From: Deltaproteobacteria bacterium
GTDB lineage: Bacteria > Desulfobacterota > Syntrophia > Syntrophales > UBA2210
Assembly (NCBI GenBank): GCA_016933965.1
Contig: JAFGTS010000026.1
Span: 1-64,000 of the forward strand
Direction: 5' to 3'
Length of the DNA: 64,000 bases
Shown: one piece after another, positions 1 to 9,952 of the stretch
How the letters are laid out: each line of letters opens with the position of its first letter
Numbering within the stretch: position 1 is the first letter of the stretch
Made by a program: the position numbers and the translations under genes
Notes under the pieces: generated by a model
Databases searched by the model: none
The model's input: the letters and a program-made list of their open reading frames with translations, nothing else
What the model was told of the DNA's origin: nothing

Positions 1-100
1 AAAGCGGGAGCCCATAACTGCTTAAAAATACTGGATTCCGTGTCAAGCACGGAATGACAAGCCAGAGCAGAATCGACTTTTTGCGAGGCCATCAATAATT
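1..100. repeat. Dispersed-repeat end with hairpin
   Basis: Positions 35-42 (attccgtg) and 48-55 (cacggaat) form a perfect 8-bp stem with a 5-nt loop. Positions 74-95 (a cgactttttgcgagg run followed by ccatcaa) match the end of other repeats in this window at 29300-29321 and, in ctttttatgaagttgtcaa form, at 35637-35654. It is probably the edge of an intergenic repeat element cut by the window start. No gene is visible in 1-182. Confidence 0.5.
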
Positions 101-182
101 GAGCCTTGAATTTTATTGGTATAGTGTATAGAAAACCATGGAACGGCCTTTGTTAAAAGGCTGAAGGAAAAGAGGTTTGACC

Positions 183-608
183 ATGTCTTTTGTCATTTTA
201 CGGTGGCTTATCCTGAGCGCCGCGATTATCATCGCTTCCTATCTGCTTGACGGGATCCATGTCAGGGATTTCTTCTCCGCCGTTGTCGCGGCGGCGATGC
301 TGGGTTTCTTCAACATGTTTTTCCGGCCAATCCTCATTCTTCTTACCCTCCCCATTAACATCCTGAGCCTCGGCCTGTTTACCTTCCTGATAAATGCATT
401 TCTTCTGAAACTGGTCGCCGGCGTGGTATCGGGCTTTGATGTGGTCGGCTTCTGGACGGCCGTTTTCGGGGCTCTCATCATCAGCCTGGTGAACTGGATA
501 CTCGGAAGCTACCTGCAAAAGGACCGTATGTTCCGTATGGAAGTGCACCGCCATGACCACGGGGGATACATCGATCTCGAAAAGGAAAACGACGACAGGT
601 GGAAATGA
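183..608 (+). CDS. Small four-helix membrane protein, phage holin family 4 / YvlD-like
   Basis: About 141 residues with four hydrophobic segments (roughly 2-20, 26-48, 50-75, 85-110) and a charged, His/Asp-rich cytoplasmic tail. This matches the YvlD / phage_holin_4_2 family of inner-membrane proteins, whose function is unknown; despite the family name this is not a phage gene here. The ATG at 183 is preferred over the in-frame TTG at 177 because agagg at 171-175 then lies 7 nt upstream. Its stop overlaps the mutS start (ATGA), so the two genes are probably co-transcribed. Confidence 0.8.
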   Translation: MSFVILRWLILSAAIIIASYLLDGIHVRDFFSAVVAAAMLGFFNMFFRPILILLTLPINILSLGLFTFLINAFLLKLVAGVVSGFDVVGFWTAVFGALIISLVNWILGSYLQKDRMFRMEVHRHDHGGYIDLEKENDDRWK

Positions 609-3229
609 AGAATCTGACGCCGGCGATGCGGCAGTATCTCGAGATCAAGGAACAGTACAAGGATTGCATCATCTTCTTCAGGATGGGTGATTTTTACGAG
701 ATGTTCTTTGATGACGCGGTAACGGCATCCCGTATTCTCGATATCACCCTTACCTCGCGAAACAAGAACAAGGAGAACAGCATCCCCCTCTGCGGGGTAC
801 CCTATCATGCCGCTTCTTCCTACATCGCGAGACTGATAGAAGAAGGATACAAAGTGGCCGTCTGCGAACAGGTGGAAGACCCCCGGACGGCGAAGGGGAT
901 CGTTCGAAGGGAAGTGGTACGCGTCATTACCCCGGGACTTGTGGTGGACGCTGAGAACCTGGAGGCAAAGGAAAATAATTATTGTGCGGCCATTTCTCAC
1001 GTTCGCAACATGTTCGGTCTTGCCATTGTCGACATATCGACGGGTGAGTTCCGGATCACGGAAGAAGAGGATGTCGAGATCCTGGGCAGTGAGTGTGTCG
1101 GGCTCGAACTCAAAGAGGTCCTTGTCTGCGAGGAATTGCGGGAAGATTCCCTGATGGAGCTCGTTTCGAGAAGGTCGGGCCGGTGCCTCGTCAATCATCT
1201 TTCCCCGGAATATTTCAGCGCTGTCGAAGCGCAGACCCTGTTCAATGAATGGTTTTCAGAAGAACAACTTGCCACGATAGAACCCGATAAACATCCCGCC
1301 GCCCTGGCAGCGGGGAACGCCGTGTTGCGCTATGTGAGGGAAACACAACCGGGGGGTGCCGGTCACATTGTCACCGTCCGATGGTACCGGCTGAGCAATT
1401 TTCTTGCCCTCGATGAAACGGCGCGGAGAAACCTGGAGCTGTTCACAACGATACAGGAGGGGAAGAAGGAAGGATCGCTGTTCCAAGTCATCGATGGAAC
1501 GGTAACGGCCATGGGCGGCCGGAGACTCCGCCGGTGGTTGAATTATCCCCTTGTCAATGTAGACAGGATAGGGGAACGGCTTTCGGCAGTGGCGGAGATC
1601 AAGGAGGCCCATCTGCAGAGAGAACATCTCCGGGACCTGCTCTCCCGCGTTTCCGATATCGAGCGGCTGGGCGGACGGATTTCCATGGGTGTGGCAAACG
1701 GCCGGGACCTCTCGGCATTGGGTAAATCCCTGGAGCTGTTACCTGCCGTCAGGGAAGCGATATCGAAAATGACATCTCCCCTGTCTGTGGCGATCCGAGA
1801 GGAGATCGACCCGATGGAGGATGTTGCCGACCTGATCCGCCGTTCCATCGCCGATGATCCCCCTCACACGATCACCGACGGATACCTCATCAGGAAAGGA
1901 TACAGCGACGAGCTTGATGAACTGGTTTCTCTCAGCAGGAGCGGCAAACAATGGATCGCGGCGCTGGAGGAGAAGGAGCGGAAAAGAACGGGCATCAATG
2001 CCCTGAAAGTCGGGTTCAACTCTGTTTTCGGCTATTATATCGAGATCACCAGGGCCAATGCCGCCATGGTCCCTCCCGAATACGTGAGGAAACAGACCCT
2101 GGTGAACGCGGAACGTTATATCAATGAAGAATTAAAGGAGTATGAAGCCACTGTTCTTAATGCCGAAGAGCGGAGAAAACAGTTGGAGTACGAACTGTTC
2201 GTCAAAGTGCGGGAATCGATCGGAAGAGAGATACGGCGGATCCAGAGAACGGCTTCCGCTATTGCCGACCTTGATGCCCTGGCCTCACTGGCCCACGTGG
2301 CGGAGCGCAATAATTACCACCGCCCCCATGTTCATGAAGGGGACCGGATCGAGATAGCCGACGGCCGGCACCCGGTGGTTGAGAAACTGAACATCAATGG
2401 TGGGTTCGTTCCAAACGATGCCCTGCTCGACGGCGATGAAAACCGATTCCTGGTCATTACCGGTCCCAACATGGCAGGCAAGTCGACCTATATCAGGCAG
2501 ATAGCTCTCATCGTTCTGATGGCCCAGATGGGAAGCTTCGTGCCCGCGAGGTCTGCGGACATAGGGATCGTCGATCGGATATTTACTCGCGTCGGTGCGG
2601 CGGACAGCCTGGCCCGCGGGTTGAGCACCTTCATGGTGGAAATGACCGAGGTCGCCGGTATATTGAAAAACGCCACGCCCAGAAGCCTTGTTCTCCTTGA
2701 TGAAGTGGGGAGGGGAACGAGCACCTTCGACGGGTTGAGCATCGCCTGGGCCGTAACGGAATATATTCATGATTCTCCGCAACTCGGCGCCCGGACCCTT
2801 TTTGCGACCCACTACCATGAGCTCATCGATATCGCGCGGACCAGGAAAGGGGTCAAGAATTACAGTATCGCCGTCAAGGAATGGGGTGAGGATATCGTCT
2901 TTCTGCGAAAAATCATCAGCGGTGGAACGAACCGGAGTTACGGCATTCAGGTGGCGCGACTCGCGGGAGTTCCCGGCGACGTCATCGCGCGGGCCGGAGA
3001 AATTCTGAAAAATCTGGAACGGGGGGAACTGGATGAATCGGGCATGCCGAGGATCGCTCGAGGCGGGAAACAGAAGGAGCGAACAGGCCAGATCGTCCTG
3101 CCGCTTTTCATGGACCGGGAAGAACGGATACTTCAGGATATCAGAAAACTGGACATCGGAAACCTGACGCCGCTGGAGGCACTGCAGATGCTCAATGAAT
3201 GGCAGTCACGGCTGAAAAAAGACGAATGA
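605..3229 (+). CDS. mutS: DNA mismatch repair protein MutS
   Basis: Mismatch-recognition ATPase that binds mispairs and recruits MutL. The mispair-reading Phe-X-Glu motif is intact in the N-terminal domain (GDFYE, about residues 28-32). The ABC-type ATPase has Walker [10 protein letters not shown] near residue 620 and Walker [17 protein letters not shown] near residue 697. The length (about 874 residues) is normal for MutS1. The ATG at 605 overlaps the preceding stop by 4 bp; a GTG at 599 is also in frame. No mutL is adjacent. Confidence 0.97.
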   Translation: MKNLTPAMRQYLEIKEQYKDCIIFFRMGDFYEMFFDDAVTASRILDITLTSRNKNKENSIPLCGVPYHAASSYIARLIEEGYKVAVCEQVEDPRTAKGIVRREVVRVITPGLVVDAENLEAKENNYCAAISHVRNMFGLAIVDISTGEFRITEEEDVEILGSECVGLELKEVLVCEELREDSLMELVSRRSGRCLVNHLSPEYFSAVEAQTLFNEWFSEEQLATIEPDKHPAALAAGNAVLRYVRETQPGGAGHIVTVRWYRLSNFLALDETARRNLELFTTIQEGKKEGSLFQVIDGTVTAMGGRRLRRWLNYPLVNVDRIGERLSAVAEIKEAHLQREHLRDLLSRVSDIERLGGRISMGVANGRDLSALGKSLELLPAVREAISKMTSPLSVAIREEIDPMEDVADLIRRSIADDPPHTITDGYLIRKGYSDELDELVSLSRSGKQWIAALEEKERKRTGINALKVGFNSVFGYYIEITRANAAMVPPEYVRKQTLVNAERYINEELKEYEATVLNAEERRKQLEYELFVKVRESIGREIRRIQRTASAIADLDALASLAHVAERNNYHRPHVHEGDRIEIADGRHPVVEKLNINGGFVPNDALLDGDENRFLVITGPNMAGKSTYIRQIALIVLMAQMGSFVPARSADIGIVDRIFTRVGAADSLARGLSTFMVEMTEVAGILKNATPRSLVLLDEVGRGTSTFDGLSIAWAVTEYIHDSPQLGARTLFATHYHELIDIARTRKGVKNYSIAVKEWGEDIVFLRKIISGGTNRSYGIQVARLAGVPGDVIARAGEILKNLERGELDESGMPRIARGGKQKERTGQIVLPLFMDREERILQDIRKLDIGNLTPLEALQMLNEWQSRLKKDE

Positions 3230-3303
3230 CCCGGTAATGTTCCGTTACAAGCTCCGTCTGTTGACGGGTCTCAGGCGGTGAACCCCTTCCGTTGACCTGA
3301 ACC

Positions 3304-5616
3304 CTATTTCATGCAGACCCGTCTGACCTGATTGAACGTCGTATATCCTTTGATAGCTTTCTGGATGCCGTCCTGGAGGAGGGTACGCATACCCTGCTCA
3401 ATGGATTTCTCACGCATTTCTTCCGCAGTCCCGCTCTTCTGGATCAGTCGCTTTATCTCTTCCGTTGAAACGAGCAGTTCATGAATTCCCATGCGGCCCT
3501 TATACCCGGTCCCCTCACACTTGTCGCACCCCTTGGCCTGGTAAAGCATGAAATTGTCATCGTAAGAAATCCCCAGTTCGGCGAACATCTCTCCACCGTA
3601 ACTCTCCACTATTTTATCAAATTCCTCACGGGAAGGATGATACTGTTCCTTGCAGGCCTTGCAAAGTGTTCTGACCAACCGCTGTGCCAGGATACCCAGG
3701 AGGGAATCGGCGAAGTTGAGGGGATCAATACCCATGTCGAGGAGACGGACGACCGTCTCGGGAGCGCTGTTCGTATGAAGCGTGCTGAAAACAAGGTGGC
3801 CGGTGAGGGAGGCCTCGACACCGGTCTTGGCTGTTTCGTAGTCCCTCATTTCCCCGACCATGATAACGTCGGGGTCGGCCCTCAAAAATGCCCGCATGGC
3901 CGCCGCGAAATCGAACCCGATCTTTGGTGAGACCTGGACTTGCCGTAATCCGTACTGCGTGATTTCAACGGGATCTTCCGCCGTCCATATCTTTGTTTCC
4001 GGCCTGTTTATGTAATGCAGGCCCGCATGGAGAGTGGTCGTTTTTCCTGATCCCGTCGGCCCAACGACGAGAACCATTCCGTAGGGTTTTTGCAGGAGAG
4101 CGACCAATTCGTCGTAATTTCTCTTCGAAAGTCCCATGTCCTCGAGAGGCATGGTCTCACCCTTGGCGAGGATTCTCATGACCACATCCTCAACGCCGCC
4201 CTGGGTGGGAATGGTGGCCACGCGAAGCTCTATCTCCTCTCCACGGGGCCGCCTGAACTTGATCTTTCCGTCCTGGGGTATTCTCCGTTCCGTGATGTCC
4301 AGGTTGGACATGATCTTGATCCGCGACACGATCGCCTGCCGGTAGCTGAAAGGCACCGTCTGATATTGCATCAGGTCTCCGTCGACGCGGTAGCGCACCT
4401 CAACGTTCTTTTTCGTGAGGTTCGGTTCCACATGGATATCCGAGGCGTTCCGGTTGTATGCGTCGTTGATGACCCGGTTGACAAGCTGCATGATGATGCT
4501 GTCCGATTCCGTGATACCGTTCGAATCTTCCTCCAGTTCTTGCTCATCGTCCATTTTCCCGATGATATCAGTTATCGATGTGCTTCCTTCTCCAGTCTGA
4601 TAGAAGTGATTGATATACCTGATGATGTCATCGTAGAGGGCTACATCGTATGTCACGCTCCGTGTTTTTAGAAGACTTTCGATCATGTCACGCTTGAGAA
4701 CATTGTTCGGATCGTCGATCAGGATCCGTGTCCTGCCGTCGAGTCGCTCGAGGGGGACCCACAGTTCCCTCCGAAGATATTCCTCCTTGAGGTTTTTCAG
4801 CAGGTCGAAGGGAGGGGGTATCTTGTCATTGAAAGTAACAAACTCACATCCATAAAATTCCTTCAGGGATTTTCCGATGTTTTCCCTCGATATCTTGTGC
4901 CGCTTCATCAGGTGATCTTCAATGGTTTCACGGTTGTTCCGGGAATCTTCCCAAGATTTTTCAAGGTCTTCGACGGATATCAGACCGAAGCGGATAAGGT
5001 AGTCAAAACGGGATTTCTTTTTCTGTTTGATCCGCTCGTGATTGTGAAAGGCAATACTCAGCACGTGTGCGATTTCTTCAAGGGCGTTTACATCTTCATC
5101 GGTAAATTTCTCATCATTTTTTTTATTGAGGATCTGGATGACTCCCATGAGTCTGTCTTCGTAGGCAATGGGAACGGCAAGAACCTGTTTGGTACGGATA
5201 CCGGATTTTTCGTCCCAGCTGGCGTTGAATCCCAGTTCTCCGTCGATGTTCTTCAGTTCTTCATCATCATAAGCGTCGGCGATGTTGACCACTCTCATGT
5301 TGTTTGCCGAATATCCGGCGATGCTTTTATTGTTTATTGGAAGCCTGATTTCGTTCAACTCAGAACCGGCGAGGAACATCGAGTAAATCTCATTTTTTTC
5401 CTCATCAGCCACATAGATCGTAAGGGGATTGGCATCAAAAAGTCCGAGTATGTCATCGCGCAGATCGACAAGAATCTGCTTCAGATTTTTCGCGGCATTG
5501 ATTCTGTTCGTGATGTTCTGAAGGCTTTTGCTGAAATTGAGCTTTTCCTGGAGTTCCGTTATCTGGGTGATATCCATGTCGCCTTTTCGCTTCGATTTGG
5601 CATTAAAAATAGCCAT
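3304..5616 (-). CDS. GAF-domain GspE/PilB-type secretion ATPase
   Basis: Hexameric assembly ATPase of the type II secretion/type IV pilus family with a GAF sensor fused at the N-terminus. Visible in order: GAF domain (about 30-190), a T2SSE-N/MshEN-like region (about 200-340), and the GspE core with Walker A GPTGSGKTTT near 517, an Asp box (TAEDPVE), Walker B DPDVIMVGEMRD and a zinc-binding pair CKAC...CDKC near 652-698. The ATG at 5616 has GGTGA 7 nt upstream and is preferred to the TTG at 5637. No other pilus gene adjoins it, so its partner machine is unknown; it could energise a pilus encoded elsewhere or the MSHA-like system at 36-48 kb. Confidence 0.88.
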   Translation of the reverse strand: MAIFNAKSKRKGDMDITQITELQEKLNFSKSLQNITNRINAAKNLKQILVDLRDDILGLFDANPLTIYVADEEKNEIYSMFLAGSELNEIRLPINNKSIAGYSANNMRVVNIADAYDDEELKNIDGELGFNASWDEKSGIRTKQVLAVPIAYEDRLMGVIQILNKKNDEKFTDEDVNALEEIAHVLSIAFHNHERIKQKKKSRFDYLIRFGLISVEDLEKSWEDSRNNRETIEDHLMKRHKISRENIGKSLKEFYGCEFVTFNDKIPPPFDLLKNLKEEYLRRELWVPLERLDGRTRILIDDPNNVLKRDMIESLLKTRSVTYDVALYDDIIRYINHFYQTGEGSTSITDIIGKMDDEQELEEDSNGITESDSIIMQLVNRVINDAYNRNASDIHVEPNLTKKNVEVRYRVDGDLMQYQTVPFSYRQAIVSRIKIMSNLDITERRIPQDGKIKFRRPRGEEIELRVATIPTQGGVEDVVMRILAKGETMPLEDMGLSKRNYDELVALLQKPYGMVLVVGPTGSGKTTTLHAGLHYINRPETKIWTAEDPVEITQYGLRQVQVSPKIGFDFAAAMRAFLRADPDVIMVGEMRDYETAKTGVEASLTGHLVFSTLHTNSAPETVVRLLDMGIDPLNFADSLLGILAQRLVRTLCKACKEQYHPSREEFDKIVESYGGEMFAELGISYDDNFMLYQAKGCDKCEGTGYKGRMGIHELLVSTEEIKRLIQKSGTAEEMREKSIEQGMRTLLQDGIQKAIKGYTTFNQVRRVCMK

Positions 5617-5665
5617 GACAGTTTCACCGCCGACCAAGATTATTGTGAATCATACATAGATAAAG

Positions 5666-5694
5666 AATATAGAACATCGAAATGTGATTATCAA
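5666..5694 (-). promoter_or_regulatory. Sigma-70-type promoter for the GAF-GspE gene
   Basis: On the minus strand TTGATA (5689-5694) and TATATT (5666-5671) are separated by exactly 17 nt. Transcription would start about 40 nt before the ATG at 5616. The gene therefore probably has its own promoter although it lies downstream of the ABC operon. Confidence 0.6.
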
Positions 5695-5767
5695 TAAAAA
5701 CTTTTTCGCCTCAACGGGCTGACGGACGAAACAGATTCGCCTGTCACGGGACCGTATTCCGGAATGC

Positions 5768-7456
5768 TCAGGTGAACTCTCTTTCGTCAAGGCGCCGGTA
5801 TGCCATGACAAGAGGAAGGATGCCGACCAGCGCGGTGATACCCAGGGCGGCACACCATGACAGGACCATGAAACAGTGAAACCTGTCAGCCGCCAGAATG
5901 TTGTAGATCCGGTAACTGAAAAAGGGTGCCGCAAAAATGACAATGATAACAGAAATATACAAAAGAGCGATGACAAAATTCAGGGTTCCCCCAAAGCCAG
6001 AAACGATCTTGGCGGGGTTGTCTTCCTTGAAATCGGGGTACAGGGACCCCAGTCCCAGGGCGAGACCGACCAGGCCGATGCTGACGAGCGCCGCAAGCCC
6101 GCAGGATATGTAGAGCAGCACGGGGTCGGTTTTCAGAATGAGGTTCGTGGAGATCATGAGCAGTTCGCTGATGCAGAGCACACCGATGAAATTGAAGAAA
6201 AATTTCTGAACGATGAGTCCTCTGAATGTCAGCGGTGCCAGGCCCAGTATCCATATTTTGGTACCTTCGAGGCTTATCAGGGGGAAAAGGAACCTGACGG
6301 TGAATCCCGCGAGGGTGAGGGCCGTCGCCGACAGGTTGAGAAAGGTGATGATCATTTTCCAATAGATGCTTTCCGTTGCCACGGGAAGGTTCCTGAGATT
6401 GAATATATAAATGCCGAGTATGCCGAAATAGATGAGAAACTGTGACCATTGACCAAAATCGCGAAAGAATACCTTGAGGTCCTTCTCGGCAAGGGCCGCC
6501 GTTGTCCGGGGAAATATCGAAAAGCATCTCGCGCATCGATTGAGGAGACCTCTATCGAGAGGGTACCGGCGGTTCCGCATGCCGCCCTGAGCCATGAGCC
6601 AGCTGGACCTGAAGAATCGCCCCGCGAGGAAAAAGTTGATCTCAAGGAACAGGAGGGTAGTTGCCGCGAAGGACGAGAAGTAGAAAAGACAGATCTCTCC
6701 CCGGCCGCCGGCGGCGCCGATCAGGGATTTCGCCATCCAGTACCCGGGAAAGAAAGGGTGTTTGAGCAATCTCAGGTGATGCAGGAGGTTGTCGAGAAAA
6801 TACCCGACGTCCTGCGTCGAGGCCGAAAAGAAACCGATATGTACACGATAGTACCAGAAAAGCACGAGTGAAACACCGGCCAGAGCGCCAAAGAAGGCAT
6901 ACTGTGCCTTTCGATGGTCAATGATTTCAATTGCCAAAAGAACAATGATGGATGAGAACGCCGCCGGCAGCAAGATGAATACGACGAAATAGGGGACAAT
7001 GAAAAGGTAGAACCACGGCGGTACGGTCTTGATGAAACCATAGGCCAGGATGAAGGGAAGACCCAGGAAGAGAAACGCCCAGGAGCTGAAAAAGACTGAT
7101 TGAAGAAAGCGGTAGGAGAATATGACCCTTTCATCAACCGGTTTTGAGAAGAGAAAGGCCACTTCTTCGGACCGGTAGTAAGTGACGAAACAGATGATGA
7201 TACTGCTCAGGGCGAGCATGATGAACAGAATAGCGGAAAAAATGTATATCGCTTCGTCAAGAAGTGCGGGTCCGACGATGGGAAAGTCATGAAAGAAGGA
7301 CAGTCCCCGGTAAAAGAGTGCCAGCGAACCGAACCAGAAGAGCGCAACGGAAACTGAAATGAACACGACCTTCAGCAGCGGTTCGTGGCGAACCTGCGCC
7401 AGGGTGTTTTTCAAAAGCGTTATTTGAAGGTTTCCAATGCCGCGCCATTCTTCCAT
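5768..7456 (-). CDS. ABC-2 type transporter permease, large
   Basis: 562-residue polytopic inner-membrane protein with about twelve hydrophobic segments and no nucleotide-binding site. It resembles the putative ABC transporter permeases that pair with a single ABC ATPase. It starts 3 nt after the stop of the ATPase gene, with CGAGGAA as ribosome-binding site, so it is the last gene of a three-gene operon with the ATPase and the transglutaminase-like protein. Substrate unknown. Confidence 0.8.
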   Translation of the reverse strand: MEEWRGIGNLQITLLKNTLAQVRHEPLLKVVFISVSVALFWFGSLALFYRGLSFFHDFPIVGPALLDEAIYIFSAILFIMLALSSIIICFVTYYRSEEVAFLFSKPVDERVIFSYRFLQSVFFSSWAFLFLGLPFILAYGFIKTVPPWFYLFIVPYFVVFILLPAAFSSIIVLLAIEIIDHRKAQYAFFGALAGVSLVLFWYYRVHIGFFSASTQDVGYFLDNLLHHLRLLKHPFFPGYWMAKSLIGAAGGRGEICLFYFSSFAATTLLFLEINFFLAGRFFRSSWLMAQGGMRNRRYPLDRGLLNRCARCFSIFPRTTAALAEKDLKVFFRDFGQWSQFLIYFGILGIYIFNLRNLPVATESIYWKMIITFLNLSATALTLAGFTVRFLFPLISLEGTKIWILGLAPLTFRGLIVQKFFFNFIGVLCISELLMISTNLILKTDPVLLYISCGLAALVSIGLVGLALGLGSLYPDFKEDNPAKIVSGFGGTLNFVIALLYISVIIVIFAAPFFSYRIYNILAADRFHCFMVLSWCAALGITALVGILPLVMAYRRLDEREFT

Positions 7457-7459
7457 GAT

Positions 7460-8182
7460 TCATTCCTCGGCGGTCATTCTGAGAAAGATGTCTTCAAACC
7501 GCTCCGTCCGCATCGAGGTTTTCTTTATTTCTTCTATGCTGCCAAGGCCAATGAGTTTCCCCTTATGAATGATCCCGATGCGGTCCGAAATCTCCTCAGC
7601 TAGGCTGAGGGTATGAGTGGACATGAGCACCGTCGCGCCCTCGTCCGCCCGGCCCCGCAGGATATCCTTGACGAGTCGAATCGTCTTCGGGTCCAGACCT
7701 ACCATGGGTTCGTCTATGATGATGACCCGGGGGTCGGGGATGAGCGCCGAGCAGATAACGATCTTCTGTTTCATGCCGTGTGAGTAGCTTTCCATGAGCT
7801 GGTCTCCATAATCTCTCATGAAAAAGAGATCCAGGAGGTTTTCTGTTTTCTCCCGGCAGGCACGGCGATCAAGGTGGTACAGGTCACCGATGAAACGGAG
7901 AAATTCCCGGGCCGTCAACTTTTCGTACACGTATGGAATATCGGGAATGTAACTGATGAGGCGCTTGGCCTCAATATTCTTTTCCGCCATGTCGTAAGAG
8001 CCGACGAAAACCTTGCCCTTTGTGGGCTTGAGAAGGCCCGTGACCAGTTTCAGCGTCGTTGTCTTCCCCGCTCCGTTCGGGCCCAGAAGGGAAAAGAACT
8101 CACCCTCGGGGATAAAAAGATCGAGGGCGTCGACAGCGCAGGTCCTGCCGAACATCTTGGTAACATCTTTCAGTTCGATCAA
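7460..8182 (-). CDS. ABC transporter ATP-binding protein
   Basis: Nucleotide-binding subunit with Walker A GPNGAGKTTT (about residues 34-43), signature SHGMKQK in place of LSGGQ, Walker B VIIIDEP and D-loop GLDP, plus the switch His (STHTLS). It should drive the adjacent permease. The TTG at 8182 is the likely start: it overlaps the preceding TGA (TTGA), has AAAGGAA 6-8 nt upstream and gives the typical beginning MIELKDVTKMFG. A GTG at 8212 would add ten residues. The pattern fits ABC-2 exporters; the substrate cannot be read from sequence. Confidence 0.9.
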   Translation of the reverse strand: MIELKDVTKMFGRTCAVDALDLFIPEGEFFSLLGPNGAGKTTTLKLVTGLLKPTKGKVFVGSYDMAEKNIEAKRLISYIPDIPYVYEKLTAREFLRFIGDLYHLDRRACREKTENLLDLFFMRDYGDQLMESYSHGMKQKIVICSALIPDPRVIIIDEPMVGLDPKTIRLVKDILRGRADEGATVLMSTHTLSLAEEISDRIGIIHKGKLIGLGSIEEIKKTSMRTERFEDIFLRMTAEE

Positions 8183-9723
8183 TTGAGGTTCCTTTCCTTT
8201 CGTAATAGGCACTGAACCGGTCCCTCCCGCCAGTTGCCATCGAGGAGCGAGTATTCACGGGATGCGTCGAGTATATCGATTGAAATGCGCCCGATAGCAA
8301 GGACTATTGCGCTCTGATCCGGAAAGTCACCGGATATAAGCTCAATGTGGGTGGCGTCGGCCACATGCTGTCCCAGCGTCGGATCCATGTGGATCCATGT
8401 TCCCACATATACTTTCGGCCAGGCATGGTAATAGAAGCCGCCCTCGGTATACACAAGGCCCGCGCACATCTGGGCAGGCACTCCCGCCGCCCGGGCCAGT
8501 GCCGTGAAAAGAACCGTGTGCTCATTGCAATCGCCGCGCCTGTTCTTCAGAACCATCGGGGCCGATGGGAATTCAGGTGTCACCGCTTTTTCGATCTCCC
8601 GGTAGACCCAGGAGGCGATTTTTTGTGCCGCTTGCCAGCTGTTCCTTTCATTTCCGACAATCTCTTCGGCGAGTGCCGCAATGGACGGGTCATCTGATGC
8701 GATCCACGGCGAGGGAAGAAGAAAGGGCTTCATGTCCTCAATGGTTATGGGCAATGAAGGGATGCCGTCAGGTTCGGGTGTTACCGTCCTGATCTCGATA
8801 ATGCCTGCCTTTTTGTCCGCGATATGCTGTCGCTCGTTCTCAAGGGTGAAGTTGTCGAGGTTTATGCCGGAGACACGAATACGCATGGTTCGGGCTCTCC
8901 GCGGGTCTCTCTCCGGAAAGACGGCTCGAACGGCCAGGTCGGAGATGAGATCGACTGTATCCGTCTCGATTCGCGCCAGTTTTTTCTCTATCGCTTCCCG
9001 GTCTTCAAGTTTCATTTCCCAGCCGTTTGACAGTTGTTCTCGAAGGACGAGGCCGTTCCTGTCGACCCAGGACCTGCTGATCAGGTCGCCGAAATGGGTT
9101 TCCATTATGAACAGATCATCTTCTTTGTCCGTAACCTCCGTGACCGCCTCTTCCATGCTCAGTGTCAGCGGATTGAATATGCGCATCGAATACCGGTCGC
9201 CCACATTCAGATCCGTTCCCCGGTAGGTCTGCAGGATGCTCTGATCGAGGATGAGGTCATCCGACAGAGGGAAGGATTTTCGATAGGTATTCCCCGCGAA
9301 AGAAATATCCATGACCATCTGCCCCGACGAGCGGTGTCCTTTCAGCGATATGTCGGTCAGCCCGGTGACCTTCGTTTCAAAGGACTCAAAGCGGTGCGTG
9401 TCATCAAGTTCCTGAACGGTCGTGACGGCAAGCTCCTGAAAACGGTCGAACAATCTGAACTTCAGAAGGTAGCTCGATTCAATAAGATGACCCCTCGATG
9501 CGGGAGATATCCGCGTGGAGGAATAACCGATGAACTTCCCGTTGACGTATATGCCTTTCCAATTATCAAGCCGTATATCGCCGGGCAGTATCTCCCGAAA
9601 CATCCGTTCCTTGCCGGTCCGTTCTATCAATCCCTCACGCGCCGCGAGAAAGAACATCATGACGCCCCAGGTACAAAGGGTCAGAACGGAAATAATGACA
9701 GCCAGTGATCGTCGTGTGTTCAC
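8179..9723 (-). CDS. Membrane-anchored transglutaminase-like cysteine protease family protein
   Basis: Begins with a single hydrophobic anchor (about residues 5-28), then a long extracytoplasmic region and a C-terminal transglutaminase-core domain. The Cys-His-Asp triad is visible in RRGDCNEHT, FYYHAWPKV and HMDPTLGQ. Such proteins are often periplasmic peptidases or cross-linkers; the activity here is not known. GTG at 9723 with GAGGAA just upstream is preferred over TTG at 9738. It heads the operon with the ABC ATPase and permease, suggesting a shared envelope process. Confidence 0.8.
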   Translation of the reverse strand: MNTRRSLAVIISVLTLCTWGVMMFFLAAREGLIERTGKERMFREILPGDIRLDNWKGIYVNGKFIGYSSTRISPASRGHLIESSYLLKFRLFDRFQELAVTTVQELDDTHRFESFETKVTGLTDISLKGHRSSGQMVMDISFAGNTYRKSFPLSDDLILDQSILQTYRGTDLNVGDRYSMRIFNPLTLSMEEAVTEVTDKEDDLFIMETHFGDLISRSWVDRNGLVLREQLSNGWEMKLEDREAIEKKLARIETDTVDLISDLAVRAVFPERDPRRARTMRIRVSGINLDNFTLENERQHIADKKAGIIEIRTVTPEPDGIPSLPITIEDMKPFLLPSPWIASDDPSIAALAEEIVGNERNSWQAAQKIASWVYREIEKAVTPEFPSAPMVLKNRRGDCNEHTVLFTALARAAGVPAQMCAGLVYTEGGFYYHAWPKVYVGTWIHMDPTLGQHVADATHIELISGDFPDQSAIVLAIGRISIDILDASREYSLLDGNWREGPVQCLLRKERNLN

Positions 9724-9854
9724 GAATTCCTCTTTCAAACCGTCGGATTTTGAATGCCGGCGTATCGGGCATCAACTATACTGAGCCGGTTTTGTTATTT
9801 CAAGAAATACCTGTTCCTGAGAGGCGGTGTGGAAATGTCCATTCATTTTTTTTA

Positions 9855-9920
9855 TTTTTTCTATCAACTTTTTTCTATCAACTTGACACAATTGACAATC
9901 TACGGCACAGTGCACAATAA
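9855..9920 (+). promoter_or_regulatory. Promoter region of the flavodiiron operon with 14-bp tandem repeat
   Basis: Two head-to-tail copies of ttttttctatcaac occupy 9855-9868 and 9869-9882. They are directly followed by two TTGACA hexamers, at 9883-9888 and 9892-9897. The downstream CACAGT (9906, 17-nt spacing) and CACAAT (9913, 15-nt spacing) are possible -10 elements. The duplicated unit next to the -35 may be an activator site; the regulator is unknown. Confidence 0.45.
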
Positions 9921-9952
9921 AAAAGTAGGATACGGGGGAGGGAGGATGGATC

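Noticed and set aside
183-608. Phage origin for the holin-family gene
   Set aside because: The name reflects a family label; neighbours are chromosomal and no other phage gene is present.
4897-5697. 266-codon open frame opposite the GAF-GspE gene
   Set aside because: Antisense to conserved coding sequence; codon pattern and content are those of a shadow frame.
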